From CAVSUZ01 sp963795415 (lineage in GTDB: Bacteria > Pseudomonadota > Alphaproteobacteria > Acetobacterales > Acetobacteraceae), in contig CAWCHQ010000002.1 of assembly GCA_963795415.1 (NCBI GenBank), positions 124,001 through 188,000 of the forward strand: a DNA stretch of 64,000 nt, written 5' to 3'. Shown piece after piece: positions 34,096 to 43,555 of this stretch. Made by a program: the position numbers and the translations under genes. Each line of letters starts with the position of its first letter. Positions within the stretch are counted from its first letter, which is position 1. Under the pieces are notes generated by a model. The model had not been told where the DNA came from and did no database searches. It saw only the letters and a program-made list of their open reading frames with translations.

Positions 34096-35907
34096 ATGAA
34101 CGCGATCACCATGCCGTCACAGGGCGCCTACAGCATCGTCGATCACACCTACGATGTGGTCGTTGTGGGGGCCGGAGGGTCGGGGCTGCGGGCGACGCTG
34201 GGGATGGGTGCGGCCGGGCTGAAGACCGCATGTATTACCAAGGTGTTTCCGACGCGCAGCCACACGGTCGCGGCGCAGGGCGGGATCGGCGCGGCGCTCG
34301 GGAATATGGGGCCGGACGACTGGCGCTGGCACATGTACGACACGGTGAAGGGGTCGGACTGGCTGGGCGACCAGGACGCGATCGAATACATGTGCCGCGA
34401 GGCGATCCCGGCCGTCTATGAGCTGGAGCATTTCGGCGTGCCGTTCAGCCGCACCGAGGAGGGGCGGATTTATCAGCGCCCCTTCGGCGGCCACATGACC
34501 GATTACGGCAAGGCCCCTGCTCAGCGCGCATGCGCCGCGGCCGACAGGACCGGGCATGCAATCCTGCACACACTGTATCAGCAGAGCCTGAAGCATGATG
34601 TCGAGTTTTTCGTCGAGTATTTCGCCCTCGATCTGATCATGGATGAGGACGGCGCGTGCCGGGGCGTGACGGCCTGGTGTCTGGAAGATGGCTCGATGCA
34701 CCGGTTCCGCGCGCAGACGGTGGTGATGGCGACAGGCGGTTACGGGCGTGCCTATCTGTCCTGCACCTCGGCCCATACCTGCACCGGCGATGGCAACGGG
34801 ATGGTGCTGCGTGCTGGCCTGCCATGCCAGGACATGGAATTTGTGCAGTTTCATCCGACAGGGATTTTCCCCGCCGGCTGCCTGATTACCGAAGGCGCGC
34901 GCGGGGAGGGGGGTTACCTGACCAACTCTGAGGGCGAGCGCTTCATGGAGCGTTACGCGCCCACCGCGAAGGACCTGGCCTCGCGCGACGTGGTTTCGCG
35001 CTCGATGACGATTGAAATCAATGAGGGGCGGGGATGTGGGCCGGAAAAGGACCACATCATGCTGCATCTGGAGCACCTCGGGGCGGACATCCTGCATGAG
35101 CGGCTGCCCGGCATTTCGGAAACCGCGCGGGTGTTTGCCGGTGTGGACGTGACGAAAGAGGCGATCCCGGTCTTGCCCACCGTGCACTACAACATGGGCG
35201 GGATCCCCACGAACTATCATGGCGAAGTGTTGCGGCCTGCGCCGGATAATCCGGATGCCGTGGTCCCCGGGCTCATGGCGGTTGGCGAGTGTGCATGTGT
35301 TTCCGTGCATGGCGCGAACCGGCTGGGGACGAATTCGCTGCTGGATCTGGTGGTGTTCGGCCGGGCGGCGGCGCATCGCGCTGCTGAAGTGGTGAGATCC
35401 GGGGCCGGACAGGCGCCGCTGCCCACCCGTGCCGGTGAGGGCTCGCTGGACCGGTTCGACCGGGTGCGGCACGCGCGTGGGGATACAAGGGTTGCCGATC
35501 TGCGGCTGGATCTGCAGCGGACGATGCAGGGCCACGCCGCGGTGTTCCGCACCACCAAGAGCTTGCGCGAGGGCGTGCGAAAAATGCACAAAGTGTGGGA
35601 CGGGCTGTCGGACATGGCGCTATCCGATCACAGCCTGATCTGGAACAGCGACCTTATGGAGGCGCTTGAGCTTCAGAACCTGATGGGCAATGCGATGACG
35701 ACGATGGTCAGCGCCGACGCCCGGACGGAAAGCCGCGGCGCGCATGCGCAGGACGATTACCCCGAGCGGGATGACCAGCACTGGATGAAGCACACGCTGG
35801 CCTGGTGCGATGATAGCGGCGACGTGCGGCTGGACTACCGACCGGTGAGTATGCGGACGCTGACCAACGAGGTTTCGGTCTTTCCGCCGAAAAAGAGGGT
35901 GTATTAG
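34096..35907 (+). CDS. sdhA: Succinate dehydrogenase flavoprotein subunit
   Basis: This 603-residue catalytic subunit oxidises succinate to fumarate. The FAD-binding VVVVGAGGSGLRATLGM, the covalent-flavin His in FPTRSHTVAAQGG, and substrate-site segments EFVQFHPTGIFPAGCLITEG and SRSMTIEINEGRGCGPEKDH are present. The capping and C-terminal helical domains follow (WCDDSGDVRLDYRPVSM). Length is normal for the family. It starts 12 bp after sdhD. A foreign-looking gene separates it from sdhB. Confidence 0.95.
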   Translation: MNAITMPSQGAYSIVDHTYDVVVVGAGGSGLRATLGMGAAGLKTACITKVFPTRSHTVAAQGGIGAALGNMGPDDWRWHMYDTVKGSDWLGDQDAIEYMCREAIPAVYELEHFGVPFSRTEEGRIYQRPFGGHMTDYGKAPAQRACAAADRTGHAILHTLYQQSLKHDVEFFVEYFALDLIMDEDGACRGVTAWCLEDGSMHRFRAQTVVMATGGYGRAYLSCTSAHTCTGDGNGMVLRAGLPCQDMEFVQFHPTGIFPAGCLITEGARGEGGYLTNSEGERFMERYAPTAKDLASRDVVSRSMTIEINEGRGCGPEKDHIMLHLEHLGADILHERLPGISETARVFAGVDVTKEAIPVLPTVHYNMGGIPTNYHGEVLRPAPDNPDAVVPGLMAVGECACVSVHGANRLGTNSLLDLVVFGRAAAHRAAEVVRSGAGQAPLPTRAGEGSLDRFDRVRHARGDTRVADLRLDLQRTMQGHAAVFRTTKSLREGVRKMHKVWDGLSDMALSDHSLIWNSDLMEALELQNLMGNAMTTMVSADARTESRGAHAQDDYPERDDQHWMKHTLAWCDDSGDVRLDYRPVSMRTLTNEVSVFPPKKRVY

Positions 35908-35934
35908 AAGCACTGTGCAGATTGGGAACGCTCC

Positions 35935-36547
35935 ATGTCCATTGATGATGTCCTGATTAAGTTTTGTGATGCCGGCGCAGCTGCAATAAGTCGTTATGTG
36001 GAAGTATCTGGCGAATGCCCAGAATCGATGCCTGAGGGACTTTATGCCAGCGCTGATATTCCATCAGCTAGGTGGTACGCTAACGAGCACTCTGGAAACA
36101 CCTTTTAGCAAGTTGCGGGAATGGAATACCGATACAAAAAATAGACGCGGACTCTCTCGACCATCGGACGATGTGGACGAATTACTCGCCTTGGCAGAGA
36201 GGCTCGGTGAACTGCGTGTTGATATGGTCCTCTTCGAGGGTGAAGGAGTCCCAAAGCATGAGCAGGCGATGTGCGCGCTGGTCGAGTTTAAGCGGGGGTT
36301 TCTTGACTATGAGAGCAAGGACTACAGACGAAGCGACAAAGAAAAGCTTACTGAGATTTTGAAGCACATAGATACCTGCCCCTATGGAATAGTCTGTGGT
36401 TCTGCGTGTCAGAAAATACGAGATTGGCACGAAAATAAAGCATTTGAAGCCAGGGACCGCTGGTACGCAAAACAGGTAGAGAATCGAGCTCAAGACTTTG
36501 GTTCATACTTCTTCTGCGCCCGGGTGTTTGAGCGACCTGCCCAGTGA
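35935..36547 (+). pseudogene. Hypothetical protein inserted between sdhA and sdhB, frameshifted
   Basis: The protein is about 204 residues in two frames. The first frame starts at ATG 35935, with GGGA upstream (MSIDDVLIKFCDAGAAAISR, YVEVSGECPESMPEG). The second continues from about 36050 (IFHQLGGTLTSTLETPFSKL, LRVDMVLFEGEG, ALVEFKRGFLDYESKD, HIDTCPYGIVCGSACQKI) to 36547. Removing one base near 36050 joins them smoothly. The LVEFK and VDMVLFEG segments resemble a PD-(D/E)XK-like nuclease or restriction-like core, but this is only suggestive. Base composition is clearly A+T-richer than sdhA and sdhB. It interrupts a normally tight operon, so transfer into this site is likely. Confidence 0.6.
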
Positions 36548-36599
36548 CTGAACGAACGTGAGATCACCGCTCATATAGCAGCTATTCGGAACAATCCCC

Positions 36600-37382
36600 A
36601 TGGTCGCCTTCAACCTCCCCCGCAACAGCCGCATCACAAGCGGCCGTACCTACAAAGCTCCCGCGGGTGCAAAGCGCGTCAAACAGTTCCGCATCTACCG
36701 CTGGGATCCCGACGATGGGCAGAATCCCCGAACCGACATCTACGAAGTCGACCTTGACGCGTGCGGGCCGATGGTGCTCGACGCACTGATAAAAATAAAG
36801 AACGAAATCGATTCCACGCTTACATTCCGCCGATCCTGCCGCGAAGGGATCTGCGGATCGTGCGCGATGAATATCGACGGAGGCAACACGCTCGCCTGTC
36901 TGAAGCCGATCGAGGAGGTGAGAGGCGCGGTTCGTATCAATCCGCTGCCGCATATGCCGGTGGTGAAGGACCTGGTTCCCGACCTCACGCAGGCTTATGC
37001 GCAACTGCGCAGCATCGATCCGTGGCTGAAAGCTGACACGCCGGCGCCGCCGGACGGCGAAAGGCTGCAAAGCAAGGAGGAGCGGGCGAAGCTGGACGGG
37101 CTCTGGGAATGCATACTGTGCTTCTGCTGCACCACATCATGCCCGAGTTACTGGTGGAACGGCGACCGCTATCTTGGGCCCGCGGTGCTGCTGCAGGCGT
37201 ATCGCTGGATCGCGGACTCGCGTGACGAGCGCACGGGCGAGAGGCTGGATACGCTGGAGGACCCGTTCAAGCTGTATCGTTGCCACACGATCATGAACTG
37301 CACCGATACTTGCCCAAAGGGACTCAACCCGGCCAAGGCGATCGGCGCGATCAAGCAACTGATGATTGAGCGACAGGTCTGA
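36600..37382 (+). CDS. sdhB: Succinate dehydrogenase iron-sulfur subunit
   Basis: This is a 260-residue protein. The N-terminal ferredoxin-like domain holds the 2Fe-2S ligands (SCREGICGSCAMNIDGGNTL followed by AC) and the C-terminal domain holds the 4Fe-4S and 3Fe-4S ligands (CILCFCCTTSCPSYWWNGD; CHTIMNCTDTCPKGLNPAKA). It passes electrons from SdhA to the membrane subunits. Normally it directly follows sdhA; here a foreign gene intervenes. Confidence 0.95.
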   Translation: MVAFNLPRNSRITSGRTYKAPAGAKRVKQFRIYRWDPDDGQNPRTDIYEVDLDACGPMVLDALIKIKNEIDSTLTFRRSCREGICGSCAMNIDGGNTLACLKPIEEVRGAVRINPLPHMPVVKDLVPDLTQAYAQLRSIDPWLKADTPAPPDGERLQSKEERAKLDGLWECILCFCCTTSCPSYWWNGDRYLGPAVLLQAYRWIADSRDERTGERLDTLEDPFKLYRCHTIMNCTDTCPKGLNPAKAIGAIKQLMIERQV

Positions 37383-37447
37383 ACGTGCTTGGATAACGAA
37401 TAAGAAAGCCAGGCGAGTCGCCAGAGGATTCGCCGAGAGGAGTCGTC

Positions 37448-38794
37448 ATGTCATCGACCACGCATTCCCCGGCATGGGAGGCGCACACGCTGTCTGAGCG
37501 GGAACACAGCTCCCAGCTCCGGCGCGCCGTGCTGGCCAGCACGATCGGCACCACGATCGAGTGGTACGACTTTTTCCTGTACAGCACCGTAACGGGCCTG
37601 GTGTTTGCCAGATTGTTCTTTCCCCATTCCGATCCGCTCGTGGGCACGCTGGATGCGTTCGGCATCTATGCGGTCGGGTTTGCGGCGCGGCCGATCGGGG
37701 CGGCGATTTTCGGCCACTGGGGCGACCGCATCGGGCGCAAATCGGCACTGATCGCCACGCTGATGCTGATGGGGCTGGCGACGTTCCTGGTCGGCGTTGT
37801 TCCGACATATGCCACCGTGGGCATCTGGGGCGCGATCATCCTGACGATTTTGCGCTTCATTCAGGGCATCGGAGTCGGCGGGGAGTGGGGCGGCTCGGTC
37901 CTGCTATCCATGGAATGGGCGCGCACCAACGAGCATCGCGGGTTCGTGGCCTCCTGGCCGCAATTCGGCGTGCCGGCCGGCCTGTTCCTGGCCAATCTCG
38001 TCGTGCTGATCCTGAGCGCGATCACCGGCGAGGCGTTCCTTACCTGGGGATGGCGCATTCCGTTTCTGATCAGCATCATCCTGGTGGGGATCGGGCTATG
38101 GATCCGCCTTGGCATCATGGAAACGCCGACATTCCGTCGCCTGATAGCGGAGGATCGGGTCGAGAAGGCGCCGGCCGCCGAGGTGTTCCGCAAGCAGCCG
38201 AAGGAAGTGTTCCTGAGCGCGTTCGCCCGGATGTCGGAACAGGCACCATTTTATATCTTTACCGCGTTCATCTTTGCATACGGAACGGGGCAGCTGAAAG
38301 TGTCCCGCGACATGCTGCTGGCCGCAGTGCTGGTGGCGGCCTGCGTCTCGTTCTTCACCGTGCCGCTGTCGGGGCATTGGTCCGATCGCTTCGGCCGCAA
38401 GCGGGTGTATATGATCGGGGCGCTGATAACCGGCGTTTACGCCTGGATCTATTTCGGTCTGCTCAACACGCTGGCGCCGGCGCTGATCTTCATCGCAATC
38501 GTGATATCGCTCATTCCGCACGACATCCAGTACGGGCCGCAGGCGGCCTTGATCGCGGAGAGCTTCACCGGGCGGTTGCGGTATTCAGGAGCCTCGATCG
38601 GCTACCAGCTCGCCTCCCTCATCGCCGGCGGACCCGCGCCCCTGATCGCGACCGCTTTGTTTGCGCACTATCACTCCTGGGTACCGATCGCGATCTACAT
38701 CTCTATCTGTGCGGTGATCACCCTCATCGCAACCGCGATGATGCCGGACTACACCGGCCGCGACATCGCGGACGAGTATCACCATACCATTTAG
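37448..38794 (+). CDS. MHS-family (MFS) metabolite:H+ symporter
   Basis: This 448-residue inner-membrane transporter has twelve hydrophobic segments. The MHS landmarks are TIGTTIEWYDFFLYSTVTGL, the loop motif GHWGDRIGRKSAL, RFIQGIGVGGEWGGSVLLSM, and the second-half GHWSDRFGRKRVYMIG. These carriers import alpha-ketoglutarate, shikimate, proline or other small acids with protons. Location between sdhB and later TCA genes suits a dicarboxylate substrate, but this is context only. Confidence 0.88.
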   Translation: MSSTTHSPAWEAHTLSEREHSSQLRRAVLASTIGTTIEWYDFFLYSTVTGLVFARLFFPHSDPLVGTLDAFGIYAVGFAARPIGAAIFGHWGDRIGRKSALIATLMLMGLATFLVGVVPTYATVGIWGAIILTILRFIQGIGVGGEWGGSVLLSMEWARTNEHRGFVASWPQFGVPAGLFLANLVVLILSAITGEAFLTWGWRIPFLISIILVGIGLWIRLGIMETPTFRRLIAEDRVEKAPAAEVFRKQPKEVFLSAFARMSEQAPFYIFTAFIFAYGTGQLKVSRDMLLAAVLVAACVSFFTVPLSGHWSDRFGRKRVYMIGALITGVYAWIYFGLLNTLAPALIFIAIVISLIPHDIQYGPQAALIAESFTGRLRYSGASIGYQLASLIAGGPAPLIATALFAHYHSWVPIAIYISICAVITLIATAMMPDYTGRDIADEYHHTI

Positions 38795-38847
38795 GTCGGG
38801 CGCCCCCATTTAGTCAGGCGCCTGGGCGTCCGCCGGCGCGCGAGCGT

Positions 38848-39396
38848 TTACTGATACGCAGCTTCGATCAGCTGTGGGTTGTGCCGGGGCAGAACCGGCT
38901 CCGGCGCCGCATGCCGAGGAGCCGGCTGGGCAGCATCAATCATGCCCGGCCCGTTCAGGTGCCTGTTGCCGCAGGCGTTGCCGCGCTGGACCACGTGCAC
39001 GATGGGTTGGCCCCCATTAGCGGGATAGCTGTAGGTGATCGTCTCGCTGCAGATGCCGTTTCCTGCGGACGAAATGCGGATCATCGTCCCGCTTCCCCGC
39101 GCCAGCGGAATGGCGGGCGCCGGACCGAAGCCCGCCTGCACCATCTGTTCAGGGCCGGGCAGCGGCATCTGCATCAGCGCAGCCATCTGCGCCTGCATGG
39201 CGTTCATCTCCGCCGCCATCCGACGGAACATGGCGTTGGCGTCGGCGATCATCCGGGCCGCCTGCGCCTCGATCACCGACGGGGTCACGCCCATGGGGAG
39301 AGGCTGCGCCGTGTTGCACCCCGGCTGAGCCGCCAGAGCCGGCACGGCAGCCAAGGGAAGTGCCAGGCAGGCGCCGAGCAGAGAGCGATTCTTCAT
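38848..39396 (-). CDS. Secreted hypothetical protein
   Basis: This is a 182-residue protein starting at ATG 39396 with GGAGG nine bases before. The signal peptide is MKNRSLLGACLALPLAAVPA, cleaved after ALA. The mature part has a Met/Ala/Gln-rich helix (MFRRMAAEMNAMQAQMAALM), possibly coiled coil, and a strand-rich part (SGTMIRISSAGNGICSETIT, VVQRGNACGNRH) with Cys residues. The Pro-rich C-terminus ends in NPQLIEAAYQ. No family is recognised. Expected location is the periplasm. Confidence 0.6.
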   Translation of the reverse strand: MKNRSLLGACLALPLAAVPALAAQPGCNTAQPLPMGVTPSVIEAQAARMIADANAMFRRMAAEMNAMQAQMAALMQMPLPGPEQMVQAGFGPAPAIPLARGSGTMIRISSAGNGICSETITYSYPANGGQPIVHVVQRGNACGNRHLNGPGMIDAAQPAPRHAAPEPVLPRHNPQLIEAAYQ

Positions 39397-39478
39397 TGCA
39401 GTAGTCCTCCGAACTCCTGACGCAGACATATTGCTCGCCAGGCATTTCAGACGCCTTGATGGCTGCGTGAAGTCTGCT

Positions 39479-40111
39479 TCAGGCGGCCGGTGACAGGCGC
39501 TTGACGAAAGCCGAGAAGCGGTGCCGGCGAAGCTCGCCGCGCGCCTTGGCATCCGTGGTCATGTAGTTCAACTGGATGCTGTAGCGCTGGCCGGTGAAGG
39601 TCTTGTGGCCGTGCCAGGCGGTGGGGCCGTTCGGAAACACGAGCAGGGTACCGTCCACCGGCGGGACTTCCACGGTGTAGTCGTCCAGGTTGTCGGGGCT
39701 GCGCAGCAGCCGCAGGCAGCCCTCATGCCGGGAAAACGCACCGCGCTCGGGATTCAGATACAGCAGGATCGTGACGCGTTTGGCGCGCGAATCCGTGTGG
39801 ATTTTGCCGTCGCGGTCGTCCGTCCAGCCGCGCAGCGTCAGCATCGTCGGCGCGTCACTCAGGTCCAGGCCGAACCGAGCGCCGATGATGGATTTCAGCG
39901 TCGGTCCCTCAAGTTCTCGTACCAGCTCTGCCGCCGCGGGACCGAGATGGAGCGCGTCGGGCGGGATGGAGCCACGTTTGCCCAGTGTCGGCAGATCGGC
40001 AATCACGCGGGGCAGTGCGGCCGGGCGGACGAAATGCGGCAGGACGATGTGCGGGAACGGCTCGGTTCCCAACGCCGCTTTCCGCAGCCCCTCATAATCC
40101 AGATCGATCAT
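39479..40111 (-). CDS. 2-oxoglutarate/Fe(II)-dependent oxygenase
   Basis: This is a 210-residue double-stranded beta-helix oxygenase. The iron-binding HxD is HTD in GKIHTDSRAKRVTILLYLNP. The distal His and the 2-oxoglutarate Arg are in GPTAWHGHKTFTGQRYSIQL. The protein is small, like Ofd/PiuC-type or prolyl-hydroxylase-like enzymes for protein or small-molecule hydroxylation. It lies next to the secreted protein gene on the same strand. The substrate is unknown. Confidence 0.82.
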   Translation of the reverse strand: MIDLDYEGLRKAALGTEPFPHIVLPHFVRPAALPRVIADLPTLGKRGSIPPDALHLGPAAAELVRELEGPTLKSIIGARFGLDLSDAPTMLTLRGWTDDRDGKIHTDSRAKRVTILLYLNPERGAFSRHEGCLRLLRSPDNLDDYTVEVPPVDGTLLVFPNGPTAWHGHKTFTGQRYSIQLNYMTTDAKARGELRRHRFSAFVKRLSPAA

Positions 40112-40136
40112 CCTGCACTCCTTCGCATGCGCCTTT

Positions 40137-40185
40137 AGAGCAGATCGCGCATGACGGGAAACGCTTTACCCTGAACACGCTCTGG
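40137..40185. repeat. Compact mosaic intergenic repeat
   Basis: This 49-bp element runs from agagcagatcgcgc (40137-40150) through gacgggaaacgc to gaacacgctctgg (40173-40185). The ends match the split element in front of kup in reverse orientation, and part of it matches 22965-22978. It lies between the divergent oxygenase and zapE genes. Confidence 0.65.
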
Positions 40186-40242
40186 CAGCGGAACGGTTCG
40201 ACGTTGAAGTCGGGCCCGCAACACGCTAAGGCCCACGCCGAT

Positions 40243-41397
40243 ATGGACGCTCTGCCCGAGATAACCGGCGGGCCGCTGCCGGCGTATCGGGCGAAGGTGG
40301 CGGCCCGCGAACTCGCCTCCGATCCGTCCCAGGCGCTGGCCGCGGAGCGGCTGCAGGATCTGTGGGTGAAGCTCCGCGGCTATGATCCGCCGCCACGGAA
40401 CGGACACGGCAACGGGTTTCTGTCCCGCCTGCTGCGTCGGCGGCCGGTGGACGAGGCGCCGGAGGGTGCGCCGAACGGATTGTATCTCGTCGGCGAGGTG
40501 GGTCGCGGCAAATCGATGCTGATGGATTTGTTTTTCGCCTCGGCCCGGGTGACGCGAAAGCGGCGGATCCACTTTCACCGCTTCATGCAAGATGTCCATG
40601 CCCGCTTCCACGCCTTCAGGCAGGCGCATCCCGAAACCGACGATCCGATCCCGCCGCTGGCCGAGGCGATCGCCGCCGAGGCCGCCCTGCTGTGCTTCGA
40701 CGAATTCCAGGTGAACGATATCGCCGATGCGATGATCCTGGGGCGGCTGTTCCAGGCACTGTTCGAGCGCGGCGTGATCGTGGTGGCCACCTCCAACACA
40801 CGGCCGGATGACCTGTTCAAGGGCCAGCCGGGGCGGGATGCGTTCCTGCCCTTCATCGCGCTATTGAAGCGGCATCTGGACGTGCTGGAGATGGCGCAGG
40901 GACGCGATTTCCGCCGGGCGCGATTCCGCGGCCTGCGCACCTGGCACGTGCCGGCGGATGCACGCGCACGGCGAGAGCTGGACCAGGCGTTCGCGGAACT
41001 CACGGGCAAGGCGACGCCGCGGGCGCGCAGCCTGACGGTGATGGGGCGGAAGCTGGCTGTGCCCGTGGCGGCCGAAGGCGTGGCGCGGTTCGATTTCAAG
41101 ACCCTGTGCGGGTCGGCGCTGGGCGCAGGCGATTACCTGGCGCTGGCCACGCATTTTCATACGCTGGTCCTGGACGATATCCCGCTGCTTTCACCGGAAA
41201 ATTACGACACGGCACGCCGGTTCACCATTCTGGTGGATACGCTATATGACCACCGGGTGAAACTGCTGGCCTCGGCGGATGCGGTGCCCGACAAGCTGTA
41301 TCAAAGCGGGGAGAACGCGGCGATGTTTGTGCGCACCGCGTCGCGGCTGGATGAGATGCAGAGTCAGGAGTGGCTGGAGCTGCCGCATTTGACGTGA
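40243..41397 (+). CDS. zapE: AFG1/ZapE-like cell-division ATPase
   Basis: This 384-residue AFG1-like ATPase works at the division ring and in mitochondria-type proteostasis. Walker A is GEVGRGKSMLMDLFF, Walker B is LCFDEFQVNDIADAMILGR, sensor region is VVATSNTRPDDLFKG, and the family-specific FKTLCGSALGAGDYLALA and RRFTILVDTLYDHRVKL follow. Start ATG 40243 yields the usual N-terminus GGPLPAYRAKVAARELASDP; a longer frame upstream runs through the repeat element and is not used. Confidence 0.9.
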   Translation: MDALPEITGGPLPAYRAKVAARELASDPSQALAAERLQDLWVKLRGYDPPPRNGHGNGFLSRLLRRRPVDEAPEGAPNGLYLVGEVGRGKSMLMDLFFASARVTRKRRIHFHRFMQDVHARFHAFRQAHPETDDPIPPLAEAIAAEAALLCFDEFQVNDIADAMILGRLFQALFERGVIVVATSNTRPDDLFKGQPGRDAFLPFIALLKRHLDVLEMAQGRDFRRARFRGLRTWHVPADARARRELDQAFAELTGKATPRARSLTVMGRKLAVPVAAEGVARFDFKTLCGSALGAGDYLALATHFHTLVLDDIPLLSPENYDTARRFTILVDTLYDHRVKLLASADAVPDKLYQSGENAAMFVRTASRLDEMQSQEWLELPHLT

Positions 41398-41424
41398 CGA
41401 CATATTTCGGCAAAATGAGCGGCG

Positions 41425-42501
41425 ATGTTTGATTCGACCCTTTTGGAATTGTTTACGTTTCCGCTCGTTGATCTCGGGACGATCGATATCCGCCTGAACG
41501 GCGTTTTGTGCCCGAAACCCGAGATTGGTGTCGAGAGAATCGGAATCACCGACCAGTTCCTGAGCAATGCCGAACACTATGACGCACTTTATGCCAGCCC
41601 CGATCACCATTTCCGGCTTTACCAGCAGGCATTTGATACTGCTGGTTTCGTGGCTCACGGAGACCTGACCGTTCTCGATATCGGGGCGGGCTCAGGTGCG
41701 AATTCGGTCCTGCCCTGCCTGAAGCTGCTGAAAGGATGCCGGATTGCTGCCACGGATCTGTCTCCGGACCTGCTGCGCATCCTGCGGAAGTACGTGGTCG
41801 ATAAAGGTTTGGAGGACCGGATACTCTGCGTCTGTACCGACGCGATGAATAAGACGGCCAGAGCCGAAAGATTTGAGCTGGTTGTGGGAACCTCCATTCT
41901 GCATCATCTGCTTGATCCCGCAAGGGCTCTGGAAGCCGCTTATCAGGCCTTGAAGCCGGGCGGCGTGGGAATATTTCTGGAACCCTTCGAAGGTGTCGCT
42001 ATTATCCGAATTGCATTCGACTTGATTTTGCAGAGAGAGGCAGGGGAGAAAGTTCCTGTCGATCCTCAGGTACGCAGATTGCTTACCGCAATCAGCGTCG
42101 ACTATGCAGCGCGTGCTGGTTCCGACAAAAGTAATCCACAATTTCGGAGTATGGACGACAAATGGCTCTTCACGCGCAATTGGCTCGAGAGTGCCTCTCG
42201 GCGCGTAGGTTTCTCCGACCTGACTATCATCCCACACATGTCCGGCCAGACTCTGTATCGCGACTATGTCGCCGTGCTGCTGCAACTTGGTGCCGGGCTC
42301 ACTCCTGAGGCGCTACCCGCATGGGCCTGGGAAATCATCGATGTATTTGATAATGGCATCTCGTCGGAGATGAAGAGCGATATGCCTCTGGAAGCCACTA
42401 TCGTTATTCGCAAAGGACCGGAGTTGATGCGGCGGTCCAGACCAAGCGGGTGGGACAAATTGCATCAGAAATTTCGGAGGGTAACCGGGTTTGGGTTCTG
42501 A
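41425..42501 (+). CDS. Class I SAM-dependent methyltransferase
   Basis: This is a 358-residue protein. N-terminal helices (ITDQFLSNAEHYDALYASPD) are followed by the SAM site LTVLDIGAGSGANSVLPCLK, acidic loop IAATDLSPDLLRILRKYV, and motif IV/V ELVVGTSILHHLLDPARALE with ALKPGGVGIFLEPFEG. The C-terminal part likely binds the acceptor. Base composition is lower in G+C than zapE before it. No operon partner; acceptor unknown. Confidence 0.8.
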   Translation: MFDSTLLELFTFPLVDLGTIDIRLNGVLCPKPEIGVERIGITDQFLSNAEHYDALYASPDHHFRLYQQAFDTAGFVAHGDLTVLDIGAGSGANSVLPCLKLLKGCRIAATDLSPDLLRILRKYVVDKGLEDRILCVCTDAMNKTARAERFELVVGTSILHHLLDPARALEAAYQALKPGGVGIFLEPFEGVAIIRIAFDLILQREAGEKVPVDPQVRRLLTAISVDYAARAGSDKSNPQFRSMDDKWLFTRNWLESASRRVGFSDLTIIPHMSGQTLYRDYVAVLLQLGAGLTPEALPAWAWEIIDVFDNGISSEMKSDMPLEATIVIRKGPELMRRSRPSGWDKLHQKFRRVTGFGF

Positions 42502-42532
42502 ATCGTGGGACACGCTTTTCCAGCCAGGAAAA

Positions 42533-43528
42533 TCAGCCGCGCAACCTCAATAATTGATCCGCATTGCCATGCGCAATCTTCTCGCGGTCGCTCGGAGATA
42601 CTGGAAGTTCGTCCAGAAAGCTCCGCCCCGCTGCATTGGACGCAAACGGATAATCGACCGAAAAAAGGATCCGATCCACGCCAAAAACTGCCAACGCGGC
42701 CATGAACGGCGGCATCGTAAAAATGCCGCTGGTCGTGATCCATACCTGCTGAAGAACCGTCTCCATCAGCCTTCTGCCAGCCACCCTTCCTGCCTCAGCG
42801 CCCATCACCTGCTCTGACCGCGCGAGCATGAAGGGCAACGCTTCGCCCATATGGCCGATGATCAATTTCAGTTTCGGGTGACGATCAAGCGTACCGCTCA
42901 GAACAAGGCGCAAAACATGGATGGCGGTCTCCATGTGCCAGCCCCACCCGGCCGTTGCCAGCATGAAACCGAGCTGCCCGGGAAGCCCGTCGTAGTACGT
43001 AGCGCGGACGGATTGCGGCGGAATGCCAGGGTGGAGATAGAGCGGCACATCCAGGCGCTCGGCTCGCGCCAGTATGGGATCAAAACCCGGATCATCGAGG
43101 AAACGCCCGTCCGTCAGTCCGTTGACAAGCGCGCCGTGGAAGCCAAGCTGCGTGACGCTGCGCTCCAGTTCATCCGCCGCCGCATCCGGCGACAGCATCG
43201 GCAGATGAGCAAAGCCGGCCAATCGGCCGGGTTGGTGTTGGATCGCCCGTTTCAACGCATCGTTGTAATCGCGGGCGAGTGTCACGCCGGCTGGTCCCGT
43301 AACGAGATCCGCACCAGGCCCGGCGACCGACAGCACCTGCACTGTTATCCCTGCTGCATCCATGTCGGCGATGCGTGCGGGACCGAGGTCCTGCAGCTCG
43401 TTCCGCTTGATGGCCTGGCTCCAGACGACGCCGGGCGAAGGGAAGCCGCGGCGCGCGATGGCGTCGCGGTCGATGCGGCTGACAAGCGCGGGGACGATGA
43501 AGTGCTCTTCAAGGGCGATGATGCGCAT
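42533..43528 (-). CDS. Amidohydrolase family protein (ACMSD-like decarboxylase/hydrolase)
   Basis: This 331-residue TIM-barrel metal-dependent enzyme is of the aminocarboxymuconate-semialdehyde decarboxylase group (MRIIALEEHFIVP at the start). The motifs are the barrel-strand His in LDVPLYLHPGIPP, LKLIIGHMGEALPFMLAR and ILFSVDYPFASN (the Asp of the active site). It probably acts on an aromatic or conjugated acid. I chose ATG 43528; the longer frame to 43735 crosses a terminator and lacks family similarity. Confidence 0.85.
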   Translation of the reverse strand: MRIIALEEHFIVPALVSRIDRDAIARRGFPSPGVVWSQAIKRNELQDLGPARIADMDAAGITVQVLSVAGPGADLVTGPAGVTLARDYNDALKRAIQHQPGRLAGFAHLPMLSPDAAADELERSVTQLGFHGALVNGLTDGRFLDDPGFDPILARAERLDVPLYLHPGIPPQSVRATYYDGLPGQLGFMLATAGWGWHMETAIHVLRLVLSGTLDRHPKLKLIIGHMGEALPFMLARSEQVMGAEAGRVAGRRLMETVLQQVWITTSGIFTMPPFMAALAVFGVDRILFSVDYPFASNAAGRSFLDELPVSPSDREKIAHGNADQLLRLRG

Positions 43529-43555
43529 CGAGCCTACTGTTAGCCTGGGGTTGCG

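Noticed and set aside
37561..39420. 619-codon + frame overlapping the MHS transporter
   Set aside because: It is the +2 shadow of the transporter and then of the secreted protein's antisense; it is Arg/Gly/His-rich without motifs.
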